A DNA stretch of 64,000 nucleotides, taken from assembly GCF_029537375.1 (NCBI RefSeq), contig NZ_CP120679.1, positions 4,321,501-4,385,500 on the forward strand. Reading direction: 5' to 3'. The notes beneath the pieces were generated by a model. The model saw nothing but the letters and a program-made list of their open reading frames with translations, was not told the DNA's origin and made no database searches. The translations under genes and the position numbers were made by a program. Origin of the DNA: Bacillus sp. HSf4 (lineage in GTDB: Bacteria; Bacillota; Bacilli; Bacillales; Bacillaceae). Of this stretch, positions 36,627 through 46,554 are shown in pieces (positions within the stretch are counted from its first letter, which is position 1; every line of letters starts with the position of its first letter).

Positions 36627-37121
36627 ATGAACAAAGACAAATTCCACACAGCAAATAGCAAAGATCGTGTAGCCATTGTAAATGCATTACTAAAAAAAGA
36701 AGGTTTTGATTTACAAAAGGTAGCGGATGCACTTGAAATGAACTATTCCACCTTTACAAAACTAATGCAAGAAGATGATTATGTTTATATTAAACGAGAA
36801 AATCAATATTATAAATTTGTTCGTGATGAGAGCCAGATTTCCACTATTTATGACCAAACAGATTCTGAGATGGATTATATTAAAGCGAATTTTTCCGTTT
36901 TGAAAAGTATAGTTGAAAGATATAAACACAATGACGACTTCATTATTGATAAGCGTATTTTCCGATCTACCTCTAAAACCTCCAGTAAAAACTTCCGTAT
37001 GCCAGACGATCTCTACCAAAACTTTGTTGCTACTTGTGAAAACGAGTTCCCCCAATTGAAAATCCAAGATATTATTGCTCAACTTCTTCTCGACTTTACA
37101 GATAAATATTCCGACAAGTAA
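36627..37121 (+). CDS. putative DNA-binding regulator, divergent from darT
   Basis: A 164-residue protein. An N-terminal helix-turn-helix-like part (VAIVNALLKKEGFDLQKVAD, then ALEMNYSTFTKLMQE) is joined by a charged linker to a C-terminal part of the ribbon-helix-helix look (SKNFRMPDDLYQNFVATCE, then KIQDIIAQLLLDF). AGGAGGTG precedes the ATG. The 80-bp gap to darT must hold both promoters, so it is a candidate regulator of the DarT operon. I do not recognise the family. Confidence 0.6.
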   Translation: MNKDKFHTANSKDRVAIVNALLKKEGFDLQKVADALEMNYSTFTKLMQEDDYVYIKRENQYYKFVRDESQISTIYDQTDSEMDYIKANFSVLKSIVERYKHNDDFIIDKRIFRSTSKTSSKNFRMPDDLYQNFVATCENEFPQLKIQDIIAQLLLDFTDKYSDK

Positions 37122-37137
37122 AAAGAAATTTGAAAGG

Positions 37138-37184
37138 TAAGGCAGTGCCAATATCAATGCTTAAATTGGAACTGCCTTATTTTA
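37138..37184 (+). terminator. terminator of the darT-divergent gene
   Basis: AAGGCAGTGCCAAT / ATTGGAACTGCCTT stem followed by ATTTT. Confidence 0.8.
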
Positions 37185-37216
37185 AAGGAGCATATATTAA
37201 AACTAATGCTTTTCTA

Positions 37217-38131
37217 TTATCCAAGTACCTTCTTTACTTTTCCTTTCCAATCATTTCGATGAATAAGCCGCCATTCATGAAGATTGTTTTTGATAATTTC
37301 CGCTTTACTCATTTTAGACACGCTTTCCCAATCCCCTTTAACAATATAAGTAGCGTTGCCTACATTTGCACTTTCAAAAACATATAATTCCTTATCCTTA
37401 AATCCGAATACAACATAGCCTGAAAAGCCATTCTGACCAATTGCTTCAAAATCAGGCTTATATTGAACGATTGTTTCAAGTCTTTCCCAAATTACCATCT
37501 GTTTTGATTTTTTACTTGATTCAACTATTTCTTTAAAACGTTCCTTTCGTTCTTCCCATGGCAATTCTTTACTCTCCAAAAAGATCCAATTGTATCGCTT
37601 TAAATGTGAAGGTTTGTAATAGGTATCTAACTGTTCTGAGAAAACTTCGCAATATCCTACTAACTCTAAAATAATATTTGCTCCAACTGTAGCTATCTCC
37701 GAATCTGTTTCTTTATTAAAAGTTTCATTTATCAATAAAAATAAATCATCACCTTTTGCTTCAATTACAATTTCAAATCCTGTTCCTGGTATAATCTCTT
37801 TTTTATAAACTTGACGGGGAATATCAACGAAATCTGTCACTTCCTCCGTTTGATCTCTCCCTCTGAACTCCTTACGTGTGGAATACATAGAAACATAGAT
37901 AGTTTCTTTGGGAAGATCTCTTCTTATAATCTCCTTACCTTCTACATTGAAACGAGTAAACCTACCAACTATAGGCGGAAACATTGCTTGTCCAGCTTCG
38001 AAAGCAGGGAAACCTATCTTTTCTATTTTCTCTTTGTTTTCATTCGTAATTTTCACTCCTAATCGAAAAACACCATCAACTGACTTAATATATTTCTCAA
38101 TAGATCTAATGTAACTTTTACCTTGAATCAT
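37217..38131 (-). CDS. uncharacterised protein of the defence cargo
   Basis: A 304-residue cytoplasmic protein of unknown function. Two parts can be seen: residues 1-170 with SIEKYIKSVDGVFRLGVKIT and KETIYVSMYSTRKEFRGRDQ, and a C-terminal part from about 220 with GFSGYVVFGFKDKELYVFES, NATYIVKGDWESVSKMSKAE and a basic end (IHRNDWKGKVKKVLG). The NATYI..DWE..S..SKAEI pattern recurs in C-terminal domains of other defence-island proteins as far as I remember, but I cannot name it. It is transcribed alone between two terminators. No catalytic motif is obvious. Confidence 0.55.
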   Translation of the reverse strand: MIQGKSYIRSIEKYIKSVDGVFRLGVKITNENKEKIEKIGFPAFEAGQAMFPPIVGRFTRFNVEGKEIIRRDLPKETIYVSMYSTRKEFRGRDQTEEVTDFVDIPRQVYKKEIIPGTGFEIVIEAKGDDLFLLINETFNKETDSEIATVGANIILELVGYCEVFSEQLDTYYKPSHLKRYNWIFLESKELPWEERKERFKEIVESSKKSKQMVIWERLETIVQYKPDFEAIGQNGFSGYVVFGFKDKELYVFESANVGNATYIVKGDWESVSKMSKAEIIKNNLHEWRLIHRNDWKGKVKKVLG

Positions 38132-38182
38132 TTTTCACCATTCTCCCTTCGATAATATAAAATCTTTGGCTCTATTCTGATA

Positions 38183-38222
38183 AAAAAAGACAGCTCTAAT
38201 CTAATTAGAAACTGTCTTTCCT
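38183..38222. terminator. bidirectional terminator downstream of the hsd operon
   Basis: AAAGACAG / CTGTCTTT stem with T-runs on both strands, between the YgjP-like gene stop and the unknown gene start. Confidence 0.75.
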
Positions 38223-38248
38223 TCGTATCTTGTTGTCAGTTCGTGTTG

Positions 38249-38974
38249 TTAAAGTTCTTGGACAATCTCTTCATCGAGTATTGTTTTCCGTTTTTCCCAA
38301 TCGGGCATTAGAGTATATAACATTTTATAAAAGTTATCGCTGTGGTCGTTATATTTAAAATGAATCAGCTCATGCAGAACAACATAGTCGATGCAATGTT
38401 TGGGAGCTTTAATTAGTTCCGTATTCAAAAGTATTGTATTTTTATCTACTAAAGCTGAACCCCATCGTGCTTTCATCAAGCGTAAATCTAAAGCAGGCTT
38501 TTCTACCCCATATTTCTGCATGCATAAGCTCATTTTGTCGAGGGATTCTTGAAATATTTTCAGAGCTTTTTCCCGATACCAACCATCCATCAACTTCTCT
38601 TTTCGCTGATAGTTGTGCGGGTTTTGCACATATAAGTAAATAAATCCTCGCAAATATTTCACCATTTCTTCATCTTCTGTTTTTTCAACACGCAAACGGT
38701 ATTGCTTTCCTAAATAACGAAAAGATTCCCCGCTTACATACTCTCGCTCACTTTGTTTATGTGGCATTACGTCTTCGAATGTTTTCACATTCTTCAAAAT
38801 CCAAGCACCTTTGCTTTTAACAAATTCATAAATAAAATCAATCGGTACTTGATCATTTGCTGATACTTGAATAGTCATATCAGGCTTAATGTTTAAATTC
38901 ACATTCTTAACGTTTTTACGTTCAAGCATAAAATCAATACATTTGTTGCCATAGTGGATTTGATGCCTTTCCAT
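38249..38974 (-). CDS. YgjP-like (M48/SprT-type) metallopeptidase
   Basis: About 241 residues. The zinc motif VVLHELIHFKYNDHSDNFY (HExxH plus downstream H) and the region MKARWGSALVDKNTILLNTE match the YgjP/DUF45 family. The GTG at 38983 is less likely than ATG at 38974, which has AAGG at a proper distance. It follows hsdR by a few bases, so it belongs to the restriction operon; YgjP-like genes are often found in this place next to type I restriction genes. Its substrate is unknown. Confidence 0.85.
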   Translation of the reverse strand: MERHQIHYGNKCIDFMLERKNVKNVNLNIKPDMTIQVSANDQVPIDFIYEFVKSKGAWILKNVKTFEDVMPHKQSEREYVSGESFRYLGKQYRLRVEKTEDEEMVKYLRGFIYLYVQNPHNYQRKEKLMDGWYREKALKIFQESLDKMSLCMQKYGVEKPALDLRLMKARWGSALVDKNTILLNTELIKAPKHCIDYVVLHELIHFKYNDHSDNFYKMLYTLMPDWEKRKTILDEEIVQEL

Positions 38975-38987
38975 GTTGTTCACAACC

Positions 38988-41900
38988 TTAGTAACGTCTG
39001 ATGGCTACCGTTTTTATTTGTTCAATCAATTTATCAATCGTGTCATAATCTAACTCAACGTTATGTTCTTTGGAAAAGTCATATAACAGATCATCCAAAT
39101 CTTGTGCAATACGATTATGAATTTGAAGGTTATTATGCCAATCAACCTTCTGATGCTGTTTGATGATTTCATCCATCTTCAAGGCTAATTCTCCAAGTAA
39201 GTCCTCACCGTAACTTGCACGTTCTTCTTTCGTTTCAACTAAAATGTCTTTCGTCACACCATAAAATGCTTGTGCATCCTTATTTTCTTTTATGACGTTT
39301 GGGTAATCTTCTTTAGATTCACCGTTTCTGTAATCGTTCATAATATCTTTCATCTTGTTCAAGTATTCTGCTTCAGAAATCCGCTTATCCTTATATTCCT
39401 GAATCGCCTCTTGAATCCGTTCAGAAAACTTCTTATAGTAAGCAGGGTTTTCATCCCATTTCGCATGGACACTCTTCGTTAATCGTGTCCGAATGGCATC
39501 CGCTTTTGCCCGTTTCGAATCTAAACGCTCCAATTCTTCTTCAAAAGCCTTTTCGTTTAAGATGTCGACAGGATTTGTAATACGAATGACTTGCTCTGCT
39601 GAGATATATTGATCCATGAGCTTTTGCATTTTCGCCTCGTACTCTTTATGGTCAATTGTATCCGAATAACGTAATTTCACACTTTTTCTTAGCTCTTGGA
39701 AAAACTTCAAATCCCTTTTATACGTAGCAAGTTCTTCTGGCTGTAGTGCATTATAGATTCGTTCAGATTCCAGTGCGATCCCAAGGTTGCGACCGAATTG
39801 ACTTAATGTATCATAAAACGATTCTCTCTTCTCTTCATCTTCTAACAATACTTCATACTCTTCGACATCTTGCTTATTTTTAATTGATGAGAACAGTTGC
39901 AGTAAGTCAGAATGATGCTGACGAAGTGAACCGACTACGCTAATGACATCATGAATGGCTCCTTGCAGATCTTTCGGATCAAAATTCTCTAACCCTGCAC
40001 CTGAATACATTTGCAGAGCTTCATCTAATTTTGATAACAACCCACGATAATCAATAATAAGTCCGTAGTCTTTTCCTTCGTATAGTCTATTTACCCTGGC
40101 GATTGCTTGTAAGAGCGTATGCTCTTTCATTGGTTTATCAATATATAAAAGTGACGCACGAGGGGCATCAAAACCTGTTAGTAGTTTATCAACTACAATA
40201 AGTAAATCAATATCATCGCCATGAATAAACTCATCTTTAATGGCATCTTCATAGTCTTCTGCAGTTCCATAACGATTCATCATTCGTTGCCAAAAACGTT
40301 GGATCTTATCATTCGATTCTTCATCTATCGCATCATGACCTTCTCGTTGGTCTGGAGGAGAAATAACGACTGCACAGTTTAAATCACCAAGTTCTTCAAA
40401 GGCTTCCAAATACCGAATCGCTTCCATCTTGCTATTAGTCGCAAGCATGGCTTTAAACTGGGACCCTTGCGTCTTGTAATTGCGATAAAAATGATCATTA
40501 ATATCAAAAGCAATCATACTAATACGCTGATCAGAAGATGCTATTCGTTCAAAATGGCTCCATTTTTTCATTACCTCGTCTTTTTGCTTATCGTTCAAAT
40601 GACGAGTGATCATCGACAGTCGGTTATCAATCGCTGTTTTGTTGACTGTTTGATCAACCATTTTTCCTTCATAAAGCAACGGAACGATTGCACGATCTTT
40701 TACGCCATCTGCAATTGTGTATTTATGAATGAGCTTACCGAATTTGATCATCGTGCTTTTCTCTTTTTTCATCAATGGGGTTCCTGTGAATCCGAGATAA
40801 CTTGCGTTTGGGAACACTTTTTTCATTTTAATGTGCAATTCACCATACTGGGTGCGGTGCGATTCATCAACAAGTACAAAGATATCTCTCGATTCAATTG
40901 GCTGTTGTTTTGTTGATGCCGTATCGAATTTATGCACTAATGTCGTGACGATATCAGTATTCCCATCTTTAATCAGTGAAACTAAATGACTGCCTGATGT
41001 CGCTCTACTTGCTTTTAATCTCGTGTGATTAAACGTTTTGTGAATTTGCTTATCCAGTTCTACCCTGTCTGTTACGACAATAATTTTAGGATGGTAGTCA
41101 TTTAATTCCGATAAAATATAACGAGCAAGCATCACCATTGTGAGCGATTTCCCACTACCTTGCGTGTGCCAGATTACCCCACTCTGGCGATTTCCGTTTT
41201 CATCTCGCTCTTGGATTGTTTTTAATATCTCTTTTATCGCAAAATATTGCTGATATCGAGTCACCTTTTTTATATCTTTATCAAATAGTGTAAAGAAACA
41301 AGTCAATTCAAGAAGTCGTTCTGGGTGAAACAAGGAAATGATGTTTTTGTCTTGCATCGTTGGCAAACGGTTCGCAACGGTTTGATGTAACCAATGATCT
41401 AACCATTCCTCATGCTCTTCTTTCCACACTGACCAGAACTTCTTCGGTGTTCCACATGTCGCATATTTTGTTTCGTTTTTATTTGTTGCCATCACCAACT
41501 GCACAAACTTAAACAGTTGGGGAACATAGTCGTTTTTTTGATTTCGAATCATTTGGCTAATTCCTTGTTCCATCGAAATCGAAGCCTTCTTGCATTCAAT
41601 GACCACAAACGGAATGCCATTTACAAACAACACAATGTCTGGGCGAACTGTACCCCTGCCGTCTACACGTTCTACAGAAAATTCTTCTACAATGTGAAAT
41701 ACATTATTTTCAACATTTTCCCAATCAATATATTGAATCGTAAAAGACTTTTTCGAGCCGTCTGGAAGTAATTCTGTATAAGTTCTCCCTAACATCAACG
41801 TTTCATAAATGCTTTCATTCGCCTTTACAAGTCCATTTGTGAGTGGCTCATCCAAGTCACGCATCGCTTGTTGGATATTCGCTTCACTGAACTTATACGT

Positions 41901-42095
41901 AACATCTTTATACTGATAGGAATTTAACTCCTTCAATTTCTTTTCCAATACCGTTTTCAGCAAAACACTATAGAGATTCTCACGCATCGCCTCAGCTCGT
42001 TCTGCTTCTATGTACTGATAACCTAATTCTTGCAATACCTCGATTGCAGGCTGTTGACTAATATAACGTTCATCATAACTTTGCGGAATCGACAT
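38988..42095 (-). CDS. hsdR: type I restriction enzyme, R subunit
   Basis: A 1035-residue motor-nuclease subunit. The N-terminal PD-(D/E)XK nuclease is at about residues 145-175 (GTVRPDIVLFV, VVIECKKAS). The helicase core has Walker A THTQGSGKSLTM, DEAD-box VDESHRTQYG, motif III FTGTPLM, motif V DKLLTGFDAP and motif VI QAIARVNRLYEG. A helical C-terminal part that binds the methylase follows. TGGAGGTG precedes the ATG. All motifs look intact. It cuts unmodified DNA after translocation, together with HsdM2-HsdS. Confidence 0.95.
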   Translation of the reverse strand: MSIPQSYDERYISQQPAIEVLQELGYQYIEAERAEAMRENLYSVLLKTVLEKKLKELNSYQYKDVTYKFSEANIQQAMRDLDEPLTNGLVKANESIYETLMLGRTYTELLPDGSKKSFTIQYIDWENVENNVFHIVEEFSVERVDGRGTVRPDIVLFVNGIPFVVIECKKASISMEQGISQMIRNQKNDYVPQLFKFVQLVMATNKNETKYATCGTPKKFWSVWKEEHEEWLDHWLHQTVANRLPTMQDKNIISLFHPERLLELTCFFTLFDKDIKKVTRYQQYFAIKEILKTIQERDENGNRQSGVIWHTQGSGKSLTMVMLARYILSELNDYHPKIIVVTDRVELDKQIHKTFNHTRLKASRATSGSHLVSLIKDGNTDIVTTLVHKFDTASTKQQPIESRDIFVLVDESHRTQYGELHIKMKKVFPNASYLGFTGTPLMKKEKSTMIKFGKLIHKYTIADGVKDRAIVPLLYEGKMVDQTVNKTAIDNRLSMITRHLNDKQKDEVMKKWSHFERIASSDQRISMIAFDINDHFYRNYKTQGSQFKAMLATNSKMEAIRYLEAFEELGDLNCAVVISPPDQREGHDAIDEESNDKIQRFWQRMMNRYGTAEDYEDAIKDEFIHGDDIDLLIVVDKLLTGFDAPRASLLYIDKPMKEHTLLQAIARVNRLYEGKDYGLIIDYRGLLSKLDEALQMYSGAGLENFDPKDLQGAIHDVISVVGSLRQHHSDLLQLFSSIKNKQDVEEYEVLLEDEEKRESFYDTLSQFGRNLGIALESERIYNALQPEELATYKRDLKFFQELRKSVKLRYSDTIDHKEYEAKMQKLMDQYISAEQVIRITNPVDILNEKAFEEELERLDSKRAKADAIRTRLTKSVHAKWDENPAYYKKFSERIQEAIQEYKDKRISEAEYLNKMKDIMNDYRNGESKEDYPNVIKENKDAQAFYGVTKDILVETKEERASYGEDLLGELALKMDEIIKQHQKVDWHNNLQIHNRIAQDLDDLLYDFSKEHNVELDYDTIDKLIEQIKTVAIRRY

Positions 42096-42140
42096 TTCTA
42101 CACCTCCATTGTTAAGAATAAGGGAAAAGGAGCAAAGGAA

Positions 42141-43259
42141 TTATACCTTCACTCGGACTTTCCCTGTTAGAAGAAGTTGAATAAGACCTTGTTTTTGTTT
42201 CTTTAAATAAGTTACTTCTTTAAGTAGAAGATCTAAATCCCTATCCATACTATTTAACACGTATGCAATTGCTTTTTGTTCCTCCATGCTCGGCATTTTA
42301 ACTTTATAATAATCCAAAAAATCTTTAGGTACGTGAGGTATGCCTGATCCTTCCCTTAACCTTTGAATTTTTTGTTCATTCATTTCAAGATGTTTCTGCA
42401 GAAATATATTGTGTATGGACTTACATTCCAATTTTACAAAAGTTGATCCAACAGCTCCTTCAACTCCCGTAAATGCCATTCCAGCCCTTGATCCATCCCA
42501 TAGAAGTAAAACATCATTTTTCTCTGCGAAAACCGTAGCATCATTAGAATAGTTTTTAAACGTTCCAGATTCTAAATAATCCATATCAATCGCAGGGAAC
42601 TTTCCACCTTCTAAATACTCCACTGCTTTTCCTTTGATTTTTTTCACCACTTTTGCCAGCTTAACTTCCTTCCACTCTCCATCAAACCCAGGCAATCTCA
42701 CTTCACCCGTCAGCAACTTCTCCATTAATCCCTTTTTCTGCACTTTCTTCTGCTCGATTAGCTTTTCTTTTAGCTCAATTACCTTGTCCCAAGTGGAGAG
42801 GATGGAGGCGATTTTTTGTTGTTCTTCAAGAGTTGGAACTGCAAATATAACTTCTGACACATAACTCCAATCAGCTCTTGGCATTTTTGAACCAGCTGAT
42901 TTGTTAGCATTTTGAGAAAACCTGTTTGATTGTATTAAATAATATAAGTATTCATTTAATACCTTTCCTTCAGTGCCTTCTAATACCCATATTTCAGAAG
43001 AACAAACTCCATGAAACTGAGGGAAGTGAAATTTTTTAAGGTACGGTCTCAATTTTCCAAACAACACTGAACCTGGCTTAAATTTATTTTTCACACTCTG
43101 TTGAGTAATGCTATCCGTATAACCTATAAGTCTACCTGTTTCACTTTCTAAGTGTTCTAATTCAATACACTTAAAATTGTCCTTGTCTTTTTTTGGATTA
43201 TATTTTTCTTTTGATAAAGTCACAACCTCACCAAATTCATATTTCCTCCAGTCCTCCAA
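42141..43259 (-). CDS. hsdS: type I restriction enzyme, specificity subunit
   Basis: A 372-residue HsdS with two target recognition domains. Both halves end with the typical conserved coil: LEEQQKIASILSTWDKVIEL then KGLMEKLLTGEVRLP (first), and MEEQKAIAYVLNSMDRDLDL then QGLIQLLLTGKVRVKV (second). The start is TTG at 43259, preceded by AGGTG. TRD1 and TRD2 differ from each other, so the recognised site is bipartite and asymmetric. It lies between rhuM and hsdR. Confidence 0.92.
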   Translation of the reverse strand: MEDWRKYEFGEVVTLSKEKYNPKKDKDNFKCIELEHLESETGRLIGYTDSITQQSVKNKFKPGSVLFGKLRPYLKKFHFPQFHGVCSSEIWVLEGTEGKVLNEYLYYLIQSNRFSQNANKSAGSKMPRADWSYVSEVIFAVPTLEEQQKIASILSTWDKVIELKEKLIEQKKVQKKGLMEKLLTGEVRLPGFDGEWKEVKLAKVVKKIKGKAVEYLEGGKFPAIDMDYLESGTFKNYSNDATVFAEKNDVLLLWDGSRAGMAFTGVEGAVGSTFVKLECKSIHNIFLQKHLEMNEQKIQRLREGSGIPHVPKDFLDYYKVKMPSMEEQKAIAYVLNSMDRDLDLLLKEVTYLKKQKQGLIQLLLTGKVRVKV

Positions 43260-43289
43260 AGTTGCACCTACTTTCTAATCTGTTAATGA

Positions 43290-44279
43290 TTAAAGTTTCT
43301 TTTCCTCTAAATACTTTTGAAAATCATCTCGCTTCGGTTCTGCTAATCGTTGTTGATGAAACACTTCATATTGTTCGTTTGCAAATTGTTCCGCTACTTT
43401 TGCTTTAATTTTCCCAGCGTTAGTTAATATTTCATGTTCATTAAACTCTAAAAATGCATCTAATTTTTCTGCCCAATCTTTCATATACATCGGCTTTTTC
43501 TTCTTTGCTTGCGATTCGGCATAGTCTAAGTACATCGTAACAATACGGTTTAAATCGCTGAGTTCTTCTTGTGATAGATAATTTTTCGCTACTGTTACAT
43601 CTTGCTTTCGTACCTTATCACCTTTCCAACTCGTTAAGCCCATGTTTGGCTTTGTTGCATCCGCTCGTTTCATTATCAGTTCCGAAGCAGTATGTCCATG
43701 GATTGCAAAGTGAAGTTTGTTTTGAACGGTTGCAAAGAATTCTCTTGCAATTGGTGTATTCGGATCGTAATCAATAGATGTAGCATAAATATCTGTTATT
43801 TTGTAATAAAAACGTCTTTCGGAAGCACGAATATCACGAATACGTTCCAATAATTCATCAAAATAATCTGCCCCAATATTCCGCATTTCTTTTAAGCGTT
43901 CGTCATCCATCGTAAATCCTTTTACCATATATTCATTTAAACGCTCTGTTGCCCATTGACGGAATTGTGTACCACGATGGGATCGTACACGATAGCCGAC
44001 TGCAATAATCATTTCAAGGTTGTAAAAGGTCACTTCACGTTCAACTTCACGAGAACCTTCAAGTTGAACTATCCGGTTTTTCCGGATAGTTAAACTTTCC
44101 TCTAACTCTTTTTCTTCGTATATGTTTTTTATATGCTCATTGATTGTTTTAACACTTTTCTGAAACAACTCTGCCATTGCCTTTTGTGTCATCCAAACCG
44201 TTTCACCTTCTAAGCGAACCTGAATTTTCGTATCTCCATTTTCGGTTTGGTACATTAATAAATCAGAAGTATTGCTCAT
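43290..44279 (-). CDS. rhuM: RhuM-family protein
   Basis: A 329-residue protein of the RhuM (virulence protein, Salmonella SPI-3) family, which contains a Bro-N-like/phage regulatory-like N-terminus (MTQKAMAELFQKSVKTINEH) and the conserved YNLEMIIAVGYRVRSHRGTQ. RhuM-like genes are frequently placed inside type I restriction operons. AGAGGTG precedes the ATG. It separates hsdM from hsdS. Its function is unknown; a DNA-binding or toxin-like role is often suggested. Confidence 0.88.
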   Translation of the reverse strand: MSNTSDLLMYQTENGDTKIQVRLEGETVWMTQKAMAELFQKSVKTINEHIKNIYEEKELEESLTIRKNRIVQLEGSREVEREVTFYNLEMIIAVGYRVRSHRGTQFRQWATERLNEYMVKGFTMDDERLKEMRNIGADYFDELLERIRDIRASERRFYYKITDIYATSIDYDPNTPIAREFFATVQNKLHFAIHGHTASELIMKRADATKPNMGLTSWKGDKVRKQDVTVAKNYLSQEELSDLNRIVTMYLDYAESQAKKKKPMYMKDWAEKLDAFLEFNEHEILTNAGKIKAKVAEQFANEQYEVFHQQRLAEPKRDDFQKYLEEKKL

Positions 44280-44337
44280 GTAAACACCTCTCTTGCTATC
44301 ATTTTGTTGACCTCAACAAAATGGTGTATTTTCTATC

Positions 44338-45867
44338 CTACAGCCCTAATTCCTTCAAATATTTCTCCATTTCTGCTTCAACTTCTTGTAGCTCCAGCTT
44401 AATGTTTGCGATATTCTCTTTCACCGCATCCATATCCACTGGCTCTTCTTCTTCAAATGTGTCAACGTATCGAGGAATGTTCAGGTTATAGTCGTTTTCT
44501 TTTATTTCATCTAAAGTGGCAACATAAGAGTATTTATCAATCGTTTCTTGCTTTTCATATGTGTCAACAATTTTAGCGATGTCTTGTTCTCTTAACTGAT
44601 TTTGATTTTTCCCTTTTTGATAATGTTCTTCACCAGAAGCATCTATGAATAAAACATCTTTACGGGTTCTATTCTTTTTGAAAACCATGATACAAACTGG
44701 TATCCCAACACCATAGAATAAGTTTTCAGGCAATCCAATGACTGCATCCAGTAAGTTCATCTCAATAATTTGTTGACGAATTTTCCCTTCACTTGCACCT
44801 CGGAAAAGAACACCATGCGGTAGAATTGTTGCCATTCTTCCGTTTTCCGCTAACGAATAGAGCATGTGTTGAACAAATGCATAGTCCCCTTTAGAACTTG
44901 GTGGAACACCCCATTCAAAACGTCTATGTGGATCTAAACTTGCTTCCATTTTAAATTTGCTATCATTTGTTCCTTCTCCCATGAAGCCCATTGCCCATTT
45001 GTCCAATGAGAATGGTGGATTCGCTACGATAGCCTGGAATTTCATCAATTTTCCATCTTCTAAGTGAAGTGGGTTCGCTAATGTATCACCCCACTCAATC
45101 TTTGCATCATCAATTCCATGCAAGTACATATTCATTAGTGCTAATGAATGGGTCGTACCATTACGTTCTTGACCATAAATAGCTACCTTTTTATTCGGTA
45201 CTTGGTTAGCAACTCGAATGAGAAGTGAACCAGATCCACACGTAGGATCGTAAATACGGTCATTTTCTTGAGGTTTGACAAGTCGTGCTAACAGCTCGGA
45301 TGCCATAGAAGGTGTATAAAATTCGCCACCCTTCTTTCCCGCATCAGATGCAAAACGTTCAATCATGTATTGATAAGCATCACCAATGACATCTTCATTT
45401 CCTACAACAGAAGGCTTTAATGTCAGCTTATTAAAGTCCTCTAATAAAGAACGGAGCATTGTATTTCGTTCTTTTGCCTTCCCAAGAATCGCTTCACTAT
45501 TAAAATCAATGTTACGGAAGACACCACGAAGCTTACCTGTATTTTCGTTTTCCAGACGTTCCAATGCTTTATTGATAATTTCACCGATTTCTGCATCATT
45601 CCGTTTGCTATACAAATAATCAAATGTAGACTGTTCATCTAACACAAAACGCTCTCTGGATAATGCACGTTGAATACGTTGCTCATCACCATCATAACGC
45701 TTCGTATACTCTTCTAAATGCTCTTTATAAGCATCACTTAAATACTTGATGAACAGCATTGTCAGTATATAATCCTTGTATGTACTGGAATCAACCTTTC
45801 CTCTAAATGTATCAGCCGCTTGCCATAAAACACTGTTAATTTGATCTTTTGTTACTTTTTCACTCAT
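44338..45867 (-). CDS. hsdM: type I restriction enzyme, methylase subunit
   Basis: A 509-residue N6-adenine methyltransferase. The N-terminal helical HsdM_N domain (to about 135) is followed by SAM-binding DPTCGSGSLLIRVA and the catalytic ANPPFSLDKW (N-P-P-F). GGGAGGAATTAAG precedes the ATG. It overlaps the stop of a half-size HsdS-like gene by four bases. With HsdS it methylates and protects the host genome. Confidence 0.95.
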   Translation of the reverse strand: MSEKVTKDQINSVLWQAADTFRGKVDSSTYKDYILTMLFIKYLSDAYKEHLEEYTKRYDGDEQRIQRALSRERFVLDEQSTFDYLYSKRNDAEIGEIINKALERLENENTGKLRGVFRNIDFNSEAILGKAKERNTMLRSLLEDFNKLTLKPSVVGNEDVIGDAYQYMIERFASDAGKKGGEFYTPSMASELLARLVKPQENDRIYDPTCGSGSLLIRVANQVPNKKVAIYGQERNGTTHSLALMNMYLHGIDDAKIEWGDTLANPLHLEDGKLMKFQAIVANPPFSLDKWAMGFMGEGTNDSKFKMEASLDPHRRFEWGVPPSSKGDYAFVQHMLYSLAENGRMATILPHGVLFRGASEGKIRQQIIEMNLLDAVIGLPENLFYGVGIPVCIMVFKKNRTRKDVLFIDASGEEHYQKGKNQNQLREQDIAKIVDTYEKQETIDKYSYVATLDEIKENDYNLNIPRYVDTFEEEEPVDMDAVKENIANIKLELQEVEAEMEKYLKELGL

Positions 45868-46460
45868 CTTAATTCCTCCCTTATTTCACCTTGCACAATT
45901 TGTTTTGTGATGGCGTTGAACCATTTTTCCTTTTCCTCAATTAATCTGTTGTAAAGTGCTTTTTCTTGTTGATGTAACCTCCACAGTCTTATAAGAGCTT
46001 GTTGCTTGGATATAGGTATATCTTCAATCGGAATCGAATTTAATGCAGATTTATTTGTACTTGGTATACGAGTTCCAGCCTGCGAACGTTCCAATTCTTT
46101 TTTAACACTGTCTTTATTTAAGTACCATGCTACATATTCAGATAAGAATTTGGACTGATCCACTTTTATAATGGCAAAGTAAGATGGGACTAATAAGCCT
46201 GATTTTGTTTCATCTATAAAGACAGACGTATGAGGATAATTTAATCGAATTAGTACATCGCCTGCTTCCGTAAAGTGTTGATTATTTAACAGGTCATTAC
46301 TTTGGAACACTTCGAATGGTTCATCGTTAAAGACTCCATCTTCAGTAATATTTTTCAAGGTAATTAAGTTATATGTGGCTTTCACTTCGTTCCCCACTTC
46401 TACTTTCTTCCTCGTTAAAACAAGTCCTGTTCGAATGTCTGCTATTTCTCCGAGATTCAT
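45864..46460 (-). CDS. half-size HsdS-like protein (single target recognition domain)
   Basis: A 198-residue protein that looks like one TRD plus one conserved coil of an S subunit: GEIADIRTGLVLTRKK at the N-terminus, a TRD-like middle (LIRLNYPHTSVFIDETKSG, then LVPSYFAIIKVD), and ISKQQALIRLWRLHQQEKAL as the coil. It is translationally coupled to hsdM by a four-base overlap and is the first gene of the hsd operon. It could form dimers that act like a full HsdS, or a second specificity; this is an inference. Confidence 0.75.
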   Translation of the reverse strand: MNLGEIADIRTGLVLTRKKVEVGNEVKATYNLITLKNITEDGVFNDEPFEVFQSNDLLNNQHFTEAGDVLIRLNYPHTSVFIDETKSGLLVPSYFAIIKVDQSKFLSEYVAWYLNKDSVKKELERSQAGTRIPSTNKSALNSIPIEDIPISKQQALIRLWRLHQQEKALYNRLIEEKEKWFNAITKQIVQGEIREELR

Positions 46461-46554
46461 AGCACACCTCCTTCTAATTTGTCAAATCGAATATTTGATT
46501 TTATTTGTTAAATGAATTATATAACAAATATTAATTAAAAGTAAATAGATTCCA

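Noticed and set aside
36762..37157. 131-codon minus-strand frame
   Set aside because: Antisense shadow of the putative regulator at 36627.
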